64,000 nt of DNA from Acanthopleura granulata (GCA_016165875.1 JABBOT010000001.1:11349306-11413305), one strand, 5' to 3'; counted from the stretch's first letter, positions 1 to 12,880 are shown. A program made the numbers and translations. The notes: generated by a model not told the origin, from the letters alone.

Positions 1-1020
1 CTGCTATACCATTATTCCATCACAGGATTTTATAATTTACATCATTTTAGTCAGAGAATAATATGACATAATGTCGAGGAAGTTATAGCTATGAAGTGTT
101 TTTACTCAAACGATAAGGAGATGCTATTCTCCCTGCGACCTAGCACAACAACAACAACAAATGGCACGCTCGTCGATCGTTTAGTCAGTACTCGGTTGTA
201 ACTCCTGCCAGTGTATAAGATTTGTACACAGATTTGACGAGCTTCGAAAGCCATGTTTAATCATCATGACTTAAAGCTCGTAAAGGCGATGTCGTATTGC
301 AGAGACTTTCAATCAATCACCTCAATTATTCAACCAACGTTCGACTGTAACTGAGGGACCGTATTAAATTTACAAAGGATTACACAAAGCATTTTTCGTA
401 GAGAGTGGAATAGCCTGGGGAAGTAGAATTCACAAATCATTGCATAAATTTAGAGATTTAAGGAATCAGAATAAACCAAATGATTTATACAAAGTACCAG
501 ATGGTTACACTAGTACAATGAATAATAATAATAGGCAAACTACGGTAAAATAAATGTGACTGCCCCTTCGGAAGACTTGAAAACTGAGGCACACACACTG
601 TACTTGGGCCTAAGATATACCTATATAAATGGAGGAGTCATCATTGTCAAGTCTACAATAAGGCTGAATCATAACATTTTGATGAAAAATTCACATCATC
701 GCTAAATTTGTGTGCCAGTAGACTTAACGGTGATGTTAGCTACTTTTTTTTTTTTTTTTTTTCCACAAGTAGGCTGCTTTCCTACTGCTTGAGAGTTCAG
801 CGGGTCATATAAAGACTTTTTTATCAGGTAAATGTTTAATGTGGAGGCTTATCATGCAGTATAATGTTTTTTATTTCATGTTTTTTATTTCATGTTTTTC
901 CCCATAAATATATTTAAATTAAAAACAGCTATAACTGTTATATTTAGTCTACATTTTACGAAGTAAAGTACATGTATTTTGGCAAAAGCAAATTATATTT
1001 TTTCACTTAGGAAATTAGTT
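1..1020. other. no gene recognised
   Basis: No convincing coding potential or repeat family is seen. A run of 19 T lies at 744-762 and a short (ACA)n stretch near 145-160. Confidence 0.6.
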
Positions 1021-1029
1021 AAGAAGTTC

Positions 1030-2170
1030 GGAGATTCCGAAGGTATGGAGCCGCGGAAGGGACATAGTTTTTCAAGTCTTTTTTGGTGGGGGGGGGGGGG
1101 GGCGTCGAAAAAAAGGGAATGAAAATGTTAGGGCGGGAGGTGGGGAGAGCGGGATTAACTTGCCCTGACTTAACCAACCAATCAAAATGCTGATATTTGA
1201 AATGATGCTCTTCTCGCTGACTACTAACTCAGGGGATATTAATTTGCCTCCAGTTAGCGGATTCAGTTTCGTTATACTTTTTTTTTATTTTACAACGATC
1301 CCAAAGAAGAGAAAATAAAGAAAAAAAATGAGAGAGAGAGAGAGAGCTTATTTACTAAAACTGTTTTCATCGGGGACATAATCTCCACCGTGTTGGTAGT
1401 GATCCTATCTGGAATAGTGTTCCTATTGGTTCACTACGTCGGGGGAAATTAATTTACCCCGAGTTATAGCAGAATTATCTCCACGTTCGTTAGCCACTGG
1501 CAATACATAATGTATCATTGTTGATTACATCTTTGTAACACGTATTCTATAGTAATACAGATGAACTTAATTATATATAAACTGACAAGGTCACTGGTAT
1601 ATATAACACAGGGATGGAGCTATATATGCTTGAATTAAATAGAGTGTGAGGCATATATGTGTATGATTAAGAAAATATTCAGGAGCGACATGTGGAAAGC
1701 AGGGAATCTTAAAACAACGTTTGTGACTGGCTGACTAACATGAGGAAATTTCTGCTAACTCGGGGTAAATTAATTTCCCCTCTTTTAGTGAACCAATGGT
1801 CATGCTGCATTCCAAGTAACGGCATTTCTGATTTGATCACTAGTAACACAGGGGAAATAATTTTCCCTGTGAAAACTATATTAGTAAATACATTCATTCT
1901 TTTGTTTTGGCCCTTCGCAAAATAAAGATAGTAAAGAAACTAAATCTGCTAATGCGGAGCAAATTAATTTCCCCTGACTCAGTAGCCGAAACTATAATTT
2001 CAAATATCCGCATTTGAATTGGTTGATTAAGACGGGGCAAATTAACTTCACCGGTGTTAACATAAATGTTTTTTTATTCTCTTTTTTTCCGTTGGCCAAA
2101 AAAGAAAAAGAACTATACAACCATGTCCTTTCCGCTGCTCCGTACTTCCACGCTTCCGCTGGGTTAAAAT
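1030..2170. mobile_element. 1.1-kb foldback element with nested palindromes
   Basis: The left arm (about 1030-1530) is an imperfect reverse complement of the right arm (about 1690-2170), with the centre near 1608. Eight palindromic motifs related to GGGGTAAATTAATTTCCCC sit at 1151, 1232, 1372, 1442, 1762, 1851, 1956 and 2034. Paired from outside inward their midpoints sum to an almost constant value (about 3200-3240), as expected for one large hairpin. The spacers between paired motifs also match in inverted orientation, for example a segment containing ATATTTGAAAT near 1193 and ATTTCAAATAT near 1997. The left arm also carries G15 (1088-1102) and (GA)8 (1330-1346). No protein is encoded. It looks like a long-inverted-repeat MITE or foldback transposon. 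Outer edges and target-site duplication were not resolved. Confidence 0.7.
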
Positions 2171-2213
2171 GGGTGACATAATTTGTCGACATATATTTAA
2201 TACATAACATTCT

Positions 2214-2461
2214 AGGGGCCTCAGTGGTTCAGTCGGTTAGCGCGCTATCGCAGCACAATGACCCGAAGCCTCCCACCAATGCGGTCGCTGTGAGTTCAAG
2301 ACCAGCTCATGCTGGCTTAATCTCCAGCCGTACGTGGGAAGGTCTGCCAGCAACCTGCGGGTGATCGTGGGTTTCTCCCGGACTGCCCGGTTTCCTCCCA
2401 CCATAATGCTGTCGCCGCCGTATAAGTGAAACACCAATCAAATAAATAAATAAATAAATCT
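2214..2461 (+). mobile_element. tRNA-derived SINE, family 1, near full length
   Basis: The head contains an RNA polymerase III A box (TGGTTCAGTCGG) and a B box-like GAGTTCAAGAC. A conserved body follows (GCTCATGCTGGC, GTACGTGGGAAGGTCTG, TCGTGGGTTTC, CGGTTTCCTCCCACCATAATG), ending in CACCAATCAAATAAATAAAT. An imperfect 10-bp target-site duplication flanks it: ATAACATTCT at 2204-2213 and ATAACTTTCT at 2462-2471. It shares body sequence with the copies near 13.9, 16.0, 19.9, 33.3, 42.0, 54.2, 55.5, 61.3 and 62.6 kb. The name of the family is not certain; the layout is that of molluscan tRNA SINEs. Confidence 0.85.
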
Positions 2462-2499
2462 ATAACTTTCTTGTTTTAATAAGCACTCATTGCTGTCTA

Positions 2500-3215
2500 T
2501 CTTATATGATATAGCTGGAGGAAACCGGGCAGACAGATTACGAGGATAATGTGTGAGAGCAAACCCTACAGAAAAGAGCTCAGGATTATATGTCAAGGAA
2601 ACCGGGCAGAATTTAGGTAATGATAATGTGTCAAGGAAACCGGGGAGAAAGTAGGCCAGGATTATGTGTCAAGGAAAACCGAAAAGAAGTGAGGTAATGG
2701 TAAAATGACCAGGAAAGCAGAGAGAAAGATAGGCCAGGATTACGTTTCCTGGAAAACAGGACAGAAATTATGCAATGATAATGTGACAAGGAAAGTGGAC
2801 AGAAAGCAGGTCAGGGTTAAGTGTCAATGAAAATGGGTAGAAATGAGGTAATGATAACATGACAAGGAAAGCGGACGGAAAGTAGGCCAGGATTATGCGT
2901 CAAGGAAAACCGGACAGCAATGAGGTAATGATAATGTGACAAAGAAAGCGGACAGAAAGTAGGCCAGGGTTATGTGTAAAGGAAAACAGGACAGAAAAGG
3001 GGTAATGATAATGTAACGAGGAAAGCGAGCGGAAAGTGCACTGGGGTTATGCGTCGAACAAACCGGACAGAAATGAGAAAATAATAATGTGACAAGGAAA
3101 GCGGACAGAGAGAGGTAAGGATAATGTGTCAAGGAAACTTGACAGAAAGGAGGTAATGATAATATGTAAAATAAAGCGGATAGAAAGGAGGTATAGATGA
3201 TAGAAATAATGTTTG
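2500..3215. repeat. minisatellite, 38/39-bp units in 77-bp dimers
   Basis: Alternating half-units resemble GACAAGGAAAGCGGACAGAA and GTCAAGGAAAACCGGACAGA. The GACAAGGAAAGCGG half recurs at 2706, 2784, 2861, 2938, 3015 and 3091, a period of 76-78 bp. The 113-codon open frame on the minus strand here only reflects the repeat. Confidence 0.9.
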
Positions 3216-4479
3216 AAGGAAACAATGGAGACACTTTATCAGACTATGTAAATGCTAAACGCGCTGACAGCAAATCGAAAGTGAGGAATTGGATTCTGAG
3301 GTGTGCCCTGATGGGCTAATCAGAGACTGTACTGATGCTTGGAAAGCGAACCAACTCTCCCTGTGAACTGAACATGGAAAATGCAAATGTACATATATAG
3401 AATTGCATCGAGAACTTTTGAACTAGGCTTTTGAAAGAATAACCTTCAAGGTACATGTATAATTATCATGAAATATACTTTCTGAACATTAGTCCGCCTA
3501 TTTCACATTAAGGCGACATTTTTCAGTTACCTGCAATAGTTTCACAAATTAGTTCAAAGAATTAGGTACATCGTCAAAATTATCAGTTTACAAAACATAA
3601 AAATGAATTGACATATACATTAAAACGTTTTCTATTTTTTCCATGTCGCAAAACATAAGTTCAACAATCATTACACCCTAATGTAACAGGAAAAAATCTA
3701 AATAAAATCTGACTCTTTAACACAAATTCTGCTGCTGACTTTTTGTTGTCTCTTTAGAATTTCAAACACATATATCAGTAATATGTCACTCTAGCCTTTG
3801 TAAAACAGATTGTACCATTTACTTTTTGTTCGACTCTCAGGAATTTCATCAGATACCACTATAATGCTCCACTGTTTGGTGATAAAACTGACAGTATTGT
3901 TTCATTTTAAAATAGAACTAATACCACTTCCTTCGCCAGACCTACGTCGACATATTAACTCTCCTTTTAGAAATCAAACTGTATAAGGTCACTCGATAAT
4001 GTGCACGCATCATGTGATTTAGAATCACGTAACGATTGGATATGTTGTGGTTGTCATATTATGCTGGGGCCCATCGTGATGGGGCTACGCCATGTAAATC
4101 TCGTTCGCTTTCCTTCACTGGTTTCTCGTTCAGTTTTGTTCCATGGACAATCCTAAAGGTACTTTGAAGCCAGGATTATGATTTTTTTTATTGCCAGCTT
4201 TGAAAAATGGTGCTCCATTTTTGTTGCGAATATTGCTGCGTCAATGGCTTGTTAATGCGTGTGAGAGCGACGTTAGTCTCGTCTGTAGGAGTCCCCATTG
4301 AGCATTGTGTGTAATGTAGGTCTGTGCGCAGAAGCCATGCGCACGATGTCGTCACTCGTGGGGGATTGTGAGTATTCCATGCATTCGGATCAGTTGTCTG
4401 TCTTGTAAAGCATTTCTACAGAACACGGGTCCAAAATAAACTGTACATGATTTATTTTCGTCTAATATTTGGACTCTTG
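3216..4479. other. no gene recognised
   Basis: AT-rich sequence without long open frames or a recognised repeat. Confidence 0.55.
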
Positions 4480-4812
4480 ATTTCAATTTTTGCTCTGGCT
4501 TACTCTCTTTGCTGTAGTCTTTTATGCTGTATTCCTGAATAAACCCGGATTCTGTTGGTGGATTAGGCATCCCAGAAGCCTAGTCCCATTGCATTCTTTT
4601 CAAGTTAAAACTTGTTAATGTGATGACAACACCGCATCTGGAGCAATTCTAGACCAGAGACGTCCAATAAACTGCAGTTAAGGTAACTTCATTTTTTATC
4701 TAATTCTCCTTAAGTCATGGTATTATGAGACGTGTAAATTGCTACTATTTATGCATTTACATGAACCTTTAGAATAAAACCCTACCCGAGAAAAAAAAAT
4801 ACAAGAGACATT
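4480..4812 (+). repeat. unnamed ~300-bp dispersed repeat, copy A
   Basis: This stretch aligns by eye over its length with 55995-56320 and with the two halves of 55425-55985. Shared blocks include GATTCTG followed by GGTGGA and GCATCCC, then AATGTGATGACA, AATTCTAGAC, TATTTATGCATTTACAT and TAGAATAAAAC. No coding potential or terminal inverted repeat was seen, so the class is unknown. It lies just downstream of the sulfotransferase gene and could form part of its 3' flank. Confidence 0.65.
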
Positions 4813-5014
4813 AATTCACAGGTTTCGTGTGGCTTTTTGCTATTTATCACACTGTCGTCTCTCCTCTGACTGTAGTCTCTAGTATACTGTAGCCTGTTAT
4901 ATTCACAGAGAAGTTATCGTGGTACGTCGTACATTTTCGCGGAAGGAATTCCATTGAAGTGTCGTTAGCTTCCCGATGATCGGGAAGCGTTCGTATTTGT
5001 TTTAACTTCAGCCG

Positions 5015-6233
5015 CTAAAACATGTCGGGATATTGATAATGTTTCACATAATTCAGAATCTCGTTTCCATCGAATAAATATAGTTTACAATCGTCCAGTG
5101 AGATGTTGAAGCTTCTGCTCCACGGAGTCCTGGTCACGTGCATCTCTGACACTCTGGGCCAATTGAGGCCAAAACAGAATTGCCTCAGACGTTCGAGAAC
5201 AGACTTGAATACGTGTACTTCTTGAATGAAGTCCTTTCCTTCTGCGGACATTCGGGTTCGAAGCTTCTTGGAAAAGAAGTCGTGTAGCATGTAATCAGCC
5301 ATGTCTATCTGGGCGTGTTTTTGTATGAGGCTGGCGGGTATGCTCTCTGTCGGCGGTTTCAGCTTGTTCCTGTTCCGGGTGATGTAGAGAATGTCCTCAA
5401 ACTCCAAACATAGGTATCTTCTGAGTAGCACCAGGGACTCATCCATTAGTTCTGTGATCAGAATTAACCCAAATTCAGCGTCCAGTGTCTTCAAAAATGA
5501 CAATATTTTACCTTTGTCAAGGAAATGCTTCGGTAAAAGCCCAAGTTCGTAAGACATAGAATTGTTTGTGAAAGACCTTTGCTTATCGAACAAAAGGTTT
5601 GAAAAATAAAAAGGATTCTTGAGATAGGTTTTGACTTTTCGCGGGCCAGGAATATTGCTCCCATAAAAGTAATAAATAGACGACGTCAGGTGACTAAAAG
5701 GATGTCTTATGATAGCAGTGTAAAACGTGTCTGCCGGAAGTAGTTTCGTCACTTCCGCTTTGACGTATACAGCATGACTGCAGAGAATGTCGTATTGTTT
5801 ACAACGTGGAGGTGGAAGGATATTTTTCCAGTTTGAACTCTGCATGAAAGACACTAATACACCATCTAGAGGGAGGACAAATGTAAGGTTGTTAGCCACT
5901 CCGAATCGAAATAGAATATTTGACACAGTGCTGCTTCCGGCTTTGTGAATCTTTATGAAGCCAATATGGCGGTGTGCTTGACATTTCCTTTCAAAACTTG
6001 AGTTCTCTTCTAGATGATCTGTGGTGAAACTGTCAACGAAAGAAGTGGAAAATGATGATGTTGGAGCAAAGGTTGGGTGTAGGTTTTGGGAGAAGAACAA
6101 GGTGCTGTGCCTATTTATCTCCTTAAATGTAGTCAAAACTCGGACATCCCACAATCTGTCCATGATTCGTGTTGCCGTCAACAGGAGAGTACCACTGCCT
6201 AGGACTAACACTGTCACGAAAAGCCGCAATTTT
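5015..6233 (-). CDS. galactose-3-O-sulfotransferase family, 3' exon
   Basis: The family (GAL3ST, Gal-3-0_sulfotr) transfers sulfate from PAPS to C3 of galactose on glycolipids or glycoproteins in the Golgi. The exon encodes about 404 residues, numbered from the TTG codon at 6229. A hydrophobic segment (residues 3-20) fits a type II anchor. A P-loop-like 5'-phosphosulfate site (HKAGSSTVSNILFRFG, 95-110) and a 3'-phosphate site (IIRHPFSHLTSS, 173-184) are clear, followed by the family block ITELMDESLVLLRR (258-271). N-glycosylation sequons lie at N76, N114, N222 and N375. There is no ATG before Met23, but a pyrimidine-rich acceptor ending TTTTGTAG lies at 6234 and up, joining in phase 2. The true start is therefore probably in an upstream exon I cannot place. 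The C-terminus ends at a TAG at 5015-5017. Family call is firm; acceptor substrate and paralogue (GAL3ST1 to 4) are not resolvable. Confidence 0.85.
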
Positions 6234-8040
6234 CTACAAAAGACAGAAACACAGAGTACACATCTGTAAATGTTTTCTCACATTTTGCCTAATATAACAC
6301 AATCTACACAATTAATAACGCAGTCATGCAAGGTAAAGAAAAAAAATATACGGTCGATACAATAAATATCAGTCCTTGTACAAAAACAAAACCTAGGAAA
6401 TGTCTGTAACATTTTCTAAATGCTGTAACGTAATTTTCTAAATAACGCGTACATGGACGTTAGCTACATCTGTGTGACATGCGACTGTCACCTGTAACTT
6501 GCCTGTAACTGTTATCCAAGTTCCCCACCCTAGCATTTACGAGCGTGTTTGTCATGGCTTTAAATGCAGCATGACGTGCGTTATATTGTTATATTGACAG
6601 TCTATACAATCATGATATTTACAACTATAGCTACTCCTACAAATAAAAAAGAAATTAAATCTCTGATTTAACCCAAGGCACCCAAGGGCAGCGCTTTCTC
6701 CTTGTAGGCCTGTATGAATTTCACTGCAGGATATAATATACTCAAAAAAGATTATAGTCATATGCCAGAGCCACTCAGCAGTCTGTATAGGTCCATTCCC
6801 TACACACCAAACTGACAGTCCTGGGTGTCAATTAGATAATAAGTTATACAGTAATAAATGATTTTATTGCAGAGATCATCAGTTGAAGGGTTATAGATTA
6901 CATTCTTAGCCGATACTGTCAAGTGACATAATGAAGCGGCGCATGTTCACGTTTGCACACTGCTTCGGTGTAGGCCCTATGTCTGTGTGACGCGACAGGG
7001 TGCGTCTCTTGCAAATGAACCCTCTGAAATTGTGCCATTTTGTGTGTCGGCGAACGCGCTCTAAACCTCTGCAGCATGGTGTATATAGGGTGATACGTAT
7101 ACCATAATGGGCGGCCATGAATGTGGACTTTTCCTGGACCGAACTCTCAGACAATAGGACCTCACCTGCTTTTGATCACTTGATACATCACGCTTTCAGG
7201 AGACCAGTTACCGGCACCGTGATCCTATGGATTATTTCCTCTTTCTTTATTCCTGGACGATCGAGAGTTTGCAAAGCACCGCGTGCAAACTGAGGCGTAT
7301 GTGCACATGTAAGACACGGGAGATAGCTAAAACCTGCACGATAACTAATACCTGCTTGGCGACACTGGATCGCTAGCATTCAGCTAAATATACACAGGTC
7401 ACGCATAGGGCAAGCGTGTATCATTACGTCTTCAACTATCCTAAACACAGGCGTCAGTTCCTATTAAGGTGTAGATTTTATAAGCGCCATTTTCAATATT
7501 CATGCTCCGGACGCCAACAAATATCTGGCGGATATGTCGATTTCCTTCAAAGTGATGTTATTAAGTTGAAATCTGTATGCGACAGATCTCCCAGAAGACA
7601 CTACACTTAACGTAGTCTCTATGGAATAGGAGGCGGTGAAGAAAGCAGACTTAAAAGGACAAACCACCTTAAATAAAGTAAGCTACGAATCACCTGTCAT
7701 TCAAATTTACGGTGATTGAAATGGAAATGAAGATTGAGTGTGCTGCAGTGAATATTTTGGAAAACAGTGAACAAGATGAAGCACAGTGACATTACCGATT
7801 TTAGCTGCCAAGCATCCTCTGATTGCTGTGTGTCTTACGTTCTGCAAGAACATACACGTATCTGTATTTAATGTATAAATATAGCAGTTATGGTTTAGTT
7901 GGAATAAAGAATCTCTGACGCCACTGTACTTCAGTCTATTCAGTATGGTCCGAAAGGTCCACTGTAGAACCAGAACGTTTTTCGCATTTTATTCACTGTA
8001 AAAAGAATGCAACCAAAATAACGAAAAGCATAAAAATAAA
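6234..8040. other. upstream of sulfotransferase; 5' exon(s) not located
   Basis: At least one upstream exon on the minus strand is required by the acceptor at 6234 and may lie here or beyond. No short frame here could be matched to a signal-anchor N-terminus with confidence. No repeat family is evident. Confidence 0.45.
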
Positions 8041-8048
8041 CACACCCG

Positions 8049-8915
8049 TGCAAGACAATAGTACAGAAAAAAAATCAGTCCACTGTTGAGAGTCAATAAT
8101 ACAGAGATAAAAATCAGTGCACTAGTTCAAGGCAATAATACAAAGACGAAACCAGTGCACTAGTTCAAGGCAATAATACAGAGAAAAAAATCAGTGTACT
8201 AGCTCAAGGCAATAATACAAAGACGAAACCAGTGCACTAGTTCAAGGCAATAATACAGAGAAAAAAATCAGTGTACTAGCTCAAGGCAATAATACAAAGA
8301 CGAAACCAGTGCACTAGTTCAAGGCAATAATACAGAGAAAAAAATCAGTGTACTAGCTCAAGGCAATAATACAGAGACGAAACCAGTGCACTAGTTCAAG
8401 GCAATAATACAGAGAAAAAAATCAGTGTACTAGCTCAAGGCAATAATACAAAGATGAAACCAGTGCACTAGTTCAAGGCAATAATACAGAGAAAAAAATC
8501 AGTGCACTAGTTCAAGGCAATAATGCAAAGATGAAACCAGTGAACTAGTGCAAGTCAATAATTCAGAGATATAATCAGTGTACTAATTCAAAACAATAAT
8601 ACAAAGATGAACCCAGTGAACTAGTGGAGGACAATAATACAAAGGAAAATCAACGCACTAGTTCAAGACAATAATACAAAGGTAAAATTGGTGCACCATT
8701 GGAAGACAAGAATACAAAGATAAAATCAGTGTACTAGTAGAAGACAATAGTACAAAGAAAAAAAACCTCGCACCAGTGGAAAACAATAACACAGAAGTAA
8801 AATCAGCGTAACTGCGCAAGATAATAACAGAGATAAAGTCAGTTCACAAATGGCAGGTAATAATACAGAGGTAAAATCAGTGCACCAGTGGAAAACAAGA
8901 ATATAGAGATAAAAA
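8049..8915. repeat. minisatellite, 38/39-bp units in 77-bp dimers
   Basis: The half-units are built around CACTAGTTCAAGGCAATAAT followed by either ACAGAGAAAAAAATC or ACAAAGACGAAACC. The TTCAAGGCAATAATACAGAG half recurs at 8164, 8241, 8318, 8395 and 8472, exactly 77 bp apart. Copies outside 8150-8520 are more diverged. Confidence 0.92.
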
Positions 8916-10050
8916 TTTCCCATTGGTACAACAAGTGGCATTCGGCAGAAATATGGACTACGCCTCCTAGCTTACCGGTTTTACCACACAAGCAAAACCA
9001 GGGGTTTCCCAAAGTTGCTATTGTAGCCAAATACCTATATGTAGTTGCACTGGAGTGGATCAGAAATACATGGTGAAAACCGTAATGGTCACATGCAGTT
9101 GTATTGAACAGTAGTACACCCCCTCAGCACAAGCACCTCTCTCCACGTTCGCTTTATATCACTACCACTTCTGGACAAGCTTGACTTCAGGTAAGCTTCA
9201 GATAAAAGGGAATGCATATGTATCACATACCGGAATAATCAAAGGCTGAGGCCGAATTTGTGCTTATTCTGACGTGAGTGATCTTCACGTTGTTCAAGTT
9301 TTGTGTACAAATGAGCTAGTGGTGGCAGCGGTAAAAAACGAGCAGACTGAGAATGGTTCAGTTTTTCAAAACTGGACCGCAGAAAAACAAGACAAAAAGA
9401 ATGCAAATAAAAAAACACTGATTAAGAGGTAAAATTTTATTTACCCCTGGAATCCAATCATACTGTTAAAACCTTGTCCACGTGCGAAACTTCATACTAT
9501 AATAGGTAAATATTTATCACTAATGAAACTCGATGATAAAAGTTGAAAGTATATTCATATGTGAAACACAATAATATAGAAGTAAACTATGTCCCCTACA
9601 TAGAGTCAAAAGTTTGTCTGTCTGTGAATAATAACAGCAGAGGCAAAATTTGGCCTTCCTGTTTTGACACTAAGAGGAAATCATGGTCGTCCACAAGAAG
9701 TGTATCCTTCCGATGTAAAATGTTGGAATACAATCATGCTCTCACAGATTTGTCACCTTGTGAAGCTCAGTAAACGAATTAAATCTTTTGAAACACAATA
9801 ATATAGAGGTAAACTTGTGAAACTAAACAACATAGAGCTGAAAGTTTGTCCTATTTGGCAACCTTCGAAATGCCACGATACGTGCAATTGTAAACGTTTT
9901 CAGCTACCCATGGTAGAAAGGAACTGTAGAGGTACAAAATGGGCAATAGCTTTACACAGAAACTTCAGAGGAGCAAGCTGTACACGCAAAAATTTCCACA
10001 ACTTGAAGTTCCCTAAATGAATCATGTATCTCGAGTAGCTATATTCACAC
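8916..10050. repeat. degenerate low-copy continuation of the array
   Basis: Scattered copies resembling GTGAAACACAATAATATAGA with following GTAAA (near 9562, 9790, 9818) look like decayed tandem units. No gene is recognised. Confidence 0.35.
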
Positions 10051-11290
10051 ATGAAGTGAAGTGAAGTTCTTCCAAAAGGCCTTCCAAATTATGAAGTATC
10101 CCGGTGTACAGCCATCGCCAAACAGATTTTTGAAAAGAGCACTAAGATCGACGTGATTTTTGTAGAATAATTACATCTTTTGCCCAAACCAAAAGTGTTT
10201 TCTTCAGGTAAAAGTGTTCAGTAAAGTAATTTTGTATGGCCTAATAATATGCCTCAAATTTTCTCATGTTGGCAACATCGGCATCAGAATTCATTATACC
10301 TAAACCCTATCCGGTCATACTTGCAACGGACGGTATCAAACCCACACCATTCAGGGGAGACAATTCGTCACGTTTACAGACACAAGAAAGACTCCTTTGT
10401 TAGGAGGGATCATTACCACGTGTGCCAATGTTCACTGCTCACTCAATTCTAGAAAAGGTACCCCAATATTTTTCTCAGAATTGAAGAGTGCTGGGGCACC
10501 GATTAGATAATACCACCATACTGACACTATAGGTTAGGAGTACACTATAAACTTCTGTAATGTTTTTTGTGCCCAAATACTAGAACATGCCTGGAGCCAT
10601 ACTCTACAGGTCGCAGAGGCCCTGCAATGGGAATTAATCGACAGTGTTGTGTCTAATTTAACAAATAAAGTCGTTTTAAATCGTCTACAACTTATTAGGC
10701 TATCCAGATCCTTTTCTGGATAATAATTAATTAATGTTAATCGGCCTTCCATTACTAGCCACATGCCTTCTTAAAGACTCCCTGGAATGGGTATCAAATC
10801 TTATTAACTATTGTCATTTTAGATCCTCTGAAACTTGATACTGTATCCAAAAATTCCTTCTGAAAAGGGATGTTCTGTAGAAGATTACCGTAACGAATTT
10901 AAGTCACAGTATGCAGCATATTTATCTTTACGAAAAAGAGGAAATATGAAATTAGATATCATCTGGAAAGCTGTGACTGAATCAGTCTCACGAGAGCCCT
11001 CTACCACTTCATGTCACAAACGTCACACGGACACCAGGGCAATCTGTCCAAAACCGAAACTAAACAGGCACTTCGTGTGTAGCTGCAATTGAGGGTCGAT
11101 AACCTTTGAAAAAATGACAAAAATATCTCCCTACAATTTGCGTCACGGCCACATAACGCGTTGAGTTGAAAACATTTTTACCTCAAAATGTCTCAGTCGT
11201 TTGTACTGCATGGCTTGTCGTCAACAATGTCGTGGGACAAATTTTGTACATTGCAGATTCCAATTTTCTTCAAGAAAACCGGTGTAGTTT
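10051..11290. other. no gene recognised
   Basis: Only short open frames are present and none resembles a known domain. Confidence 0.5.
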
Positions 11291-11295
11291 TGGTA

Positions 11296-11552
11296 CAAGG
11301 AAACCGTACAAGCCTGCTCCAAGGAAAACCCTACAGGCCTGCCCCAAGGAAAACCCTACAGGCCTTCTCCAAAGAAACCTGGATAGGCCTGCTACAAGAA
11401 AATATGTACAGGCCTGCTCCAACGAATCATGTACAGGCCTGTTACAAGGAAAGTGGTACAGACCTAATATAAGGAAACCCATACAGGCCTCATGCAAGGA
11501 AACATGTACAGGCTGATACAAGGAAAGCCATAGAGGTCTGATACAAGTGAAC
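11296..11552. repeat. 25-bp minisatellite
   Basis: About ten units of the type CAAGGAAAACCCTACAGGCC recur every 24-25 bp (starts at 11296, 11320, 11345, 11370, 11395, 11420, 11445, 11470, 11495, 11519). The unit is not a multiple of three, so the open frames across it are not a conserved protein. Confidence 0.9.
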
Positions 11553-12035
11553 ACGTTTAGACGTATGGTCATAGCCACCATTATACGCATACGCGGTCAT
11601 AACTATTGCTATACACATACATGGTCACAGTCAGTACTATACACATGCACGATCATAGCCATTGTTATACACATACACGGTCATAACCAGTACTATACAC
11701 ATACACAGTCATAACCAGTACTATACACATACACAGTCATAACCAGTACTATACACATCCACGGTCATAACCAGTACTATACGCATACACGGTCATAACC
11801 AGTACTATGCGCGTACACGGTCATAACCAGTACTATACGCATACACGATCATAACCAGTACTATGCGCATACACGGTCATGACCAGTACTGTACACATAT
11901 ACCTCACAACCAGCACTATACGCATAAACACCGTCTAAGACAGTAATATACGCATATACGTTCATATCCAGTACTATGCAAATGCGCGGCTACTTTATGT
12001 GTACATTGTCATACACATATACAGTCATGTCACTG
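11553..12035. repeat. 28-bp minisatellite
   Basis: Units resembling TCATAACCAGTACTATACAC plus ATACACGG recur exactly every 28 bp from 11681 to 11877, with more diverged copies on both sides. It abuts the 25-bp array but has an unrelated unit. There are no unique spacers, so it is not a CRISPR array. Confidence 0.92.
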
Positions 12036-12057
12036 TTATCTGCTATGACCCTTAGGT

Positions 12058-12112
12058 GTGTTTTGTCTGAAATAAGACTTACAAGTGACATTAAATCCCA
12101 AACAAACAAACA
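12058..12112 (+). repeat. SINE/LINE-type 3' tail fragment
   Basis: CTGAAATAAGACTTACAAGT leads into GACATTAAATCCCAAACAAAC and a short (ACAA)n tail. This matches the general layout of the other short-element tails in the window. Confidence 0.4.
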
Positions 12113-12215
12113 TTTAAGAATGCGACTGAAACCACATTTTCTTTACATATCAGTTGTTTGACCACTGACACCGTCCGAATCTACAATCACACAGCAGAAC
12201 GACCAAACAGTTAGT

Positions 12216-12234
12216 TTTATTTTATACGTTTATT
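12216..12234 (-). promoter_or_regulatory. candidate polyadenylation signals
   Basis: Two AATAAA hexamers on the minus strand (12234-12229 and 12221-12216) lie about 140-160 bp past the stop codon of the editing-domain gene. Confidence 0.5.
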
Positions 12235-12373
12235 CGAGATAGTGTATCTTGCAACTGTTAAACAACGAATTTATCTCAACCGACACCGGCAGCTCAGAAA
12301 TAGCAACGGGATATTTGATGTAAACTTCCGTAATAGGTCTACGTAAACATTTTCAAACTTTTCTGCAAGTCAC

Positions 12374-12880
12374 CTACTTTCTGAATGTTTTGACCTTGTG
12401 ACCATAATGTGTGAGAAATCTTTCAAGATTTTGAAAGGAAATAAGTGTGCATTTGCTCGGATCTAGGGGGTGAAAATACAGGAGGTTGTTAAATATGCAC
12501 AGCCTGTCCTCAATAGCCAAAGTTATGTTACCATGTGGAACATTCATCAACGCAAAAGGTGACACGCATCCAGGAGTTACTCGCAGAACTTCCAGAAGGT
12601 CATCCGAAGATGCGAAAGAGAAATTCCGGTGTCCATTTAGCTGAATTTTCAGCGACTTTAGGTTAATAACCGAATCTTCATGGCATATCACTAAGTAATA
12701 CAAACCCTTCCTGTCTTTGAGAAATAAATTTTTACAATACATTTTTTCTGATGTTTCCCCTTCCTGGCGCTCTTCTTTCGGAAAGTAATCTATAGTTTCA
12801 GTTGTAATTTGTAGGGATTCTAACAGTGTATATAAGGAATCTGATGAACAAGTCACATCAGCGGGACATACTCCCTCCAT
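12374..12880 (-). CDS. PRORSD1: prolyl-tRNA editing (YbaK/ProX) domain protein
   Basis: The 168-residue product matches the stand-alone editing-domain family called PrdX deacylase domain-containing protein 1. The family is related to bacterial YbaK/ProXp enzymes that hydrolyse mischarged aminoacyl-tRNA, and is presumed cytosolic. Visible family blocks are KNLFLKDRKG (residues 50-59), INLKSLK (72-78), a GCVSPFAL block (104-111) and YFHPLDPSKCTLISFQNLERFL (135-156). The length agrees with the usual size of about 170. The start chosen is the ATG at 12880-12878, in a strong context (AACATGG). The frame extends only to a stop at 12917-12919 with no other ATG. The stop is a TAG at 12374-12376. The gene has no intron in the coding region. 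The symbol is by family resemblance; activity of this copy is not shown, and a functional retrocopy cannot be excluded. Confidence 0.8.
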   Translation of the reverse strand: MEGVCPADVTCSSDSLYTLLESLQITTETIDYFPKEERQEGETSEKMYCKNLFLKDRKGLYYLVICHEDSVINLKSLKIQLNGHRNFSFASSDDLLEVLRVTPGCVSPFALMNVPHGNITLAIEDRLCIFNNLLYFHPLDPSKCTLISFQNLERFLTHYGHKVKTFRK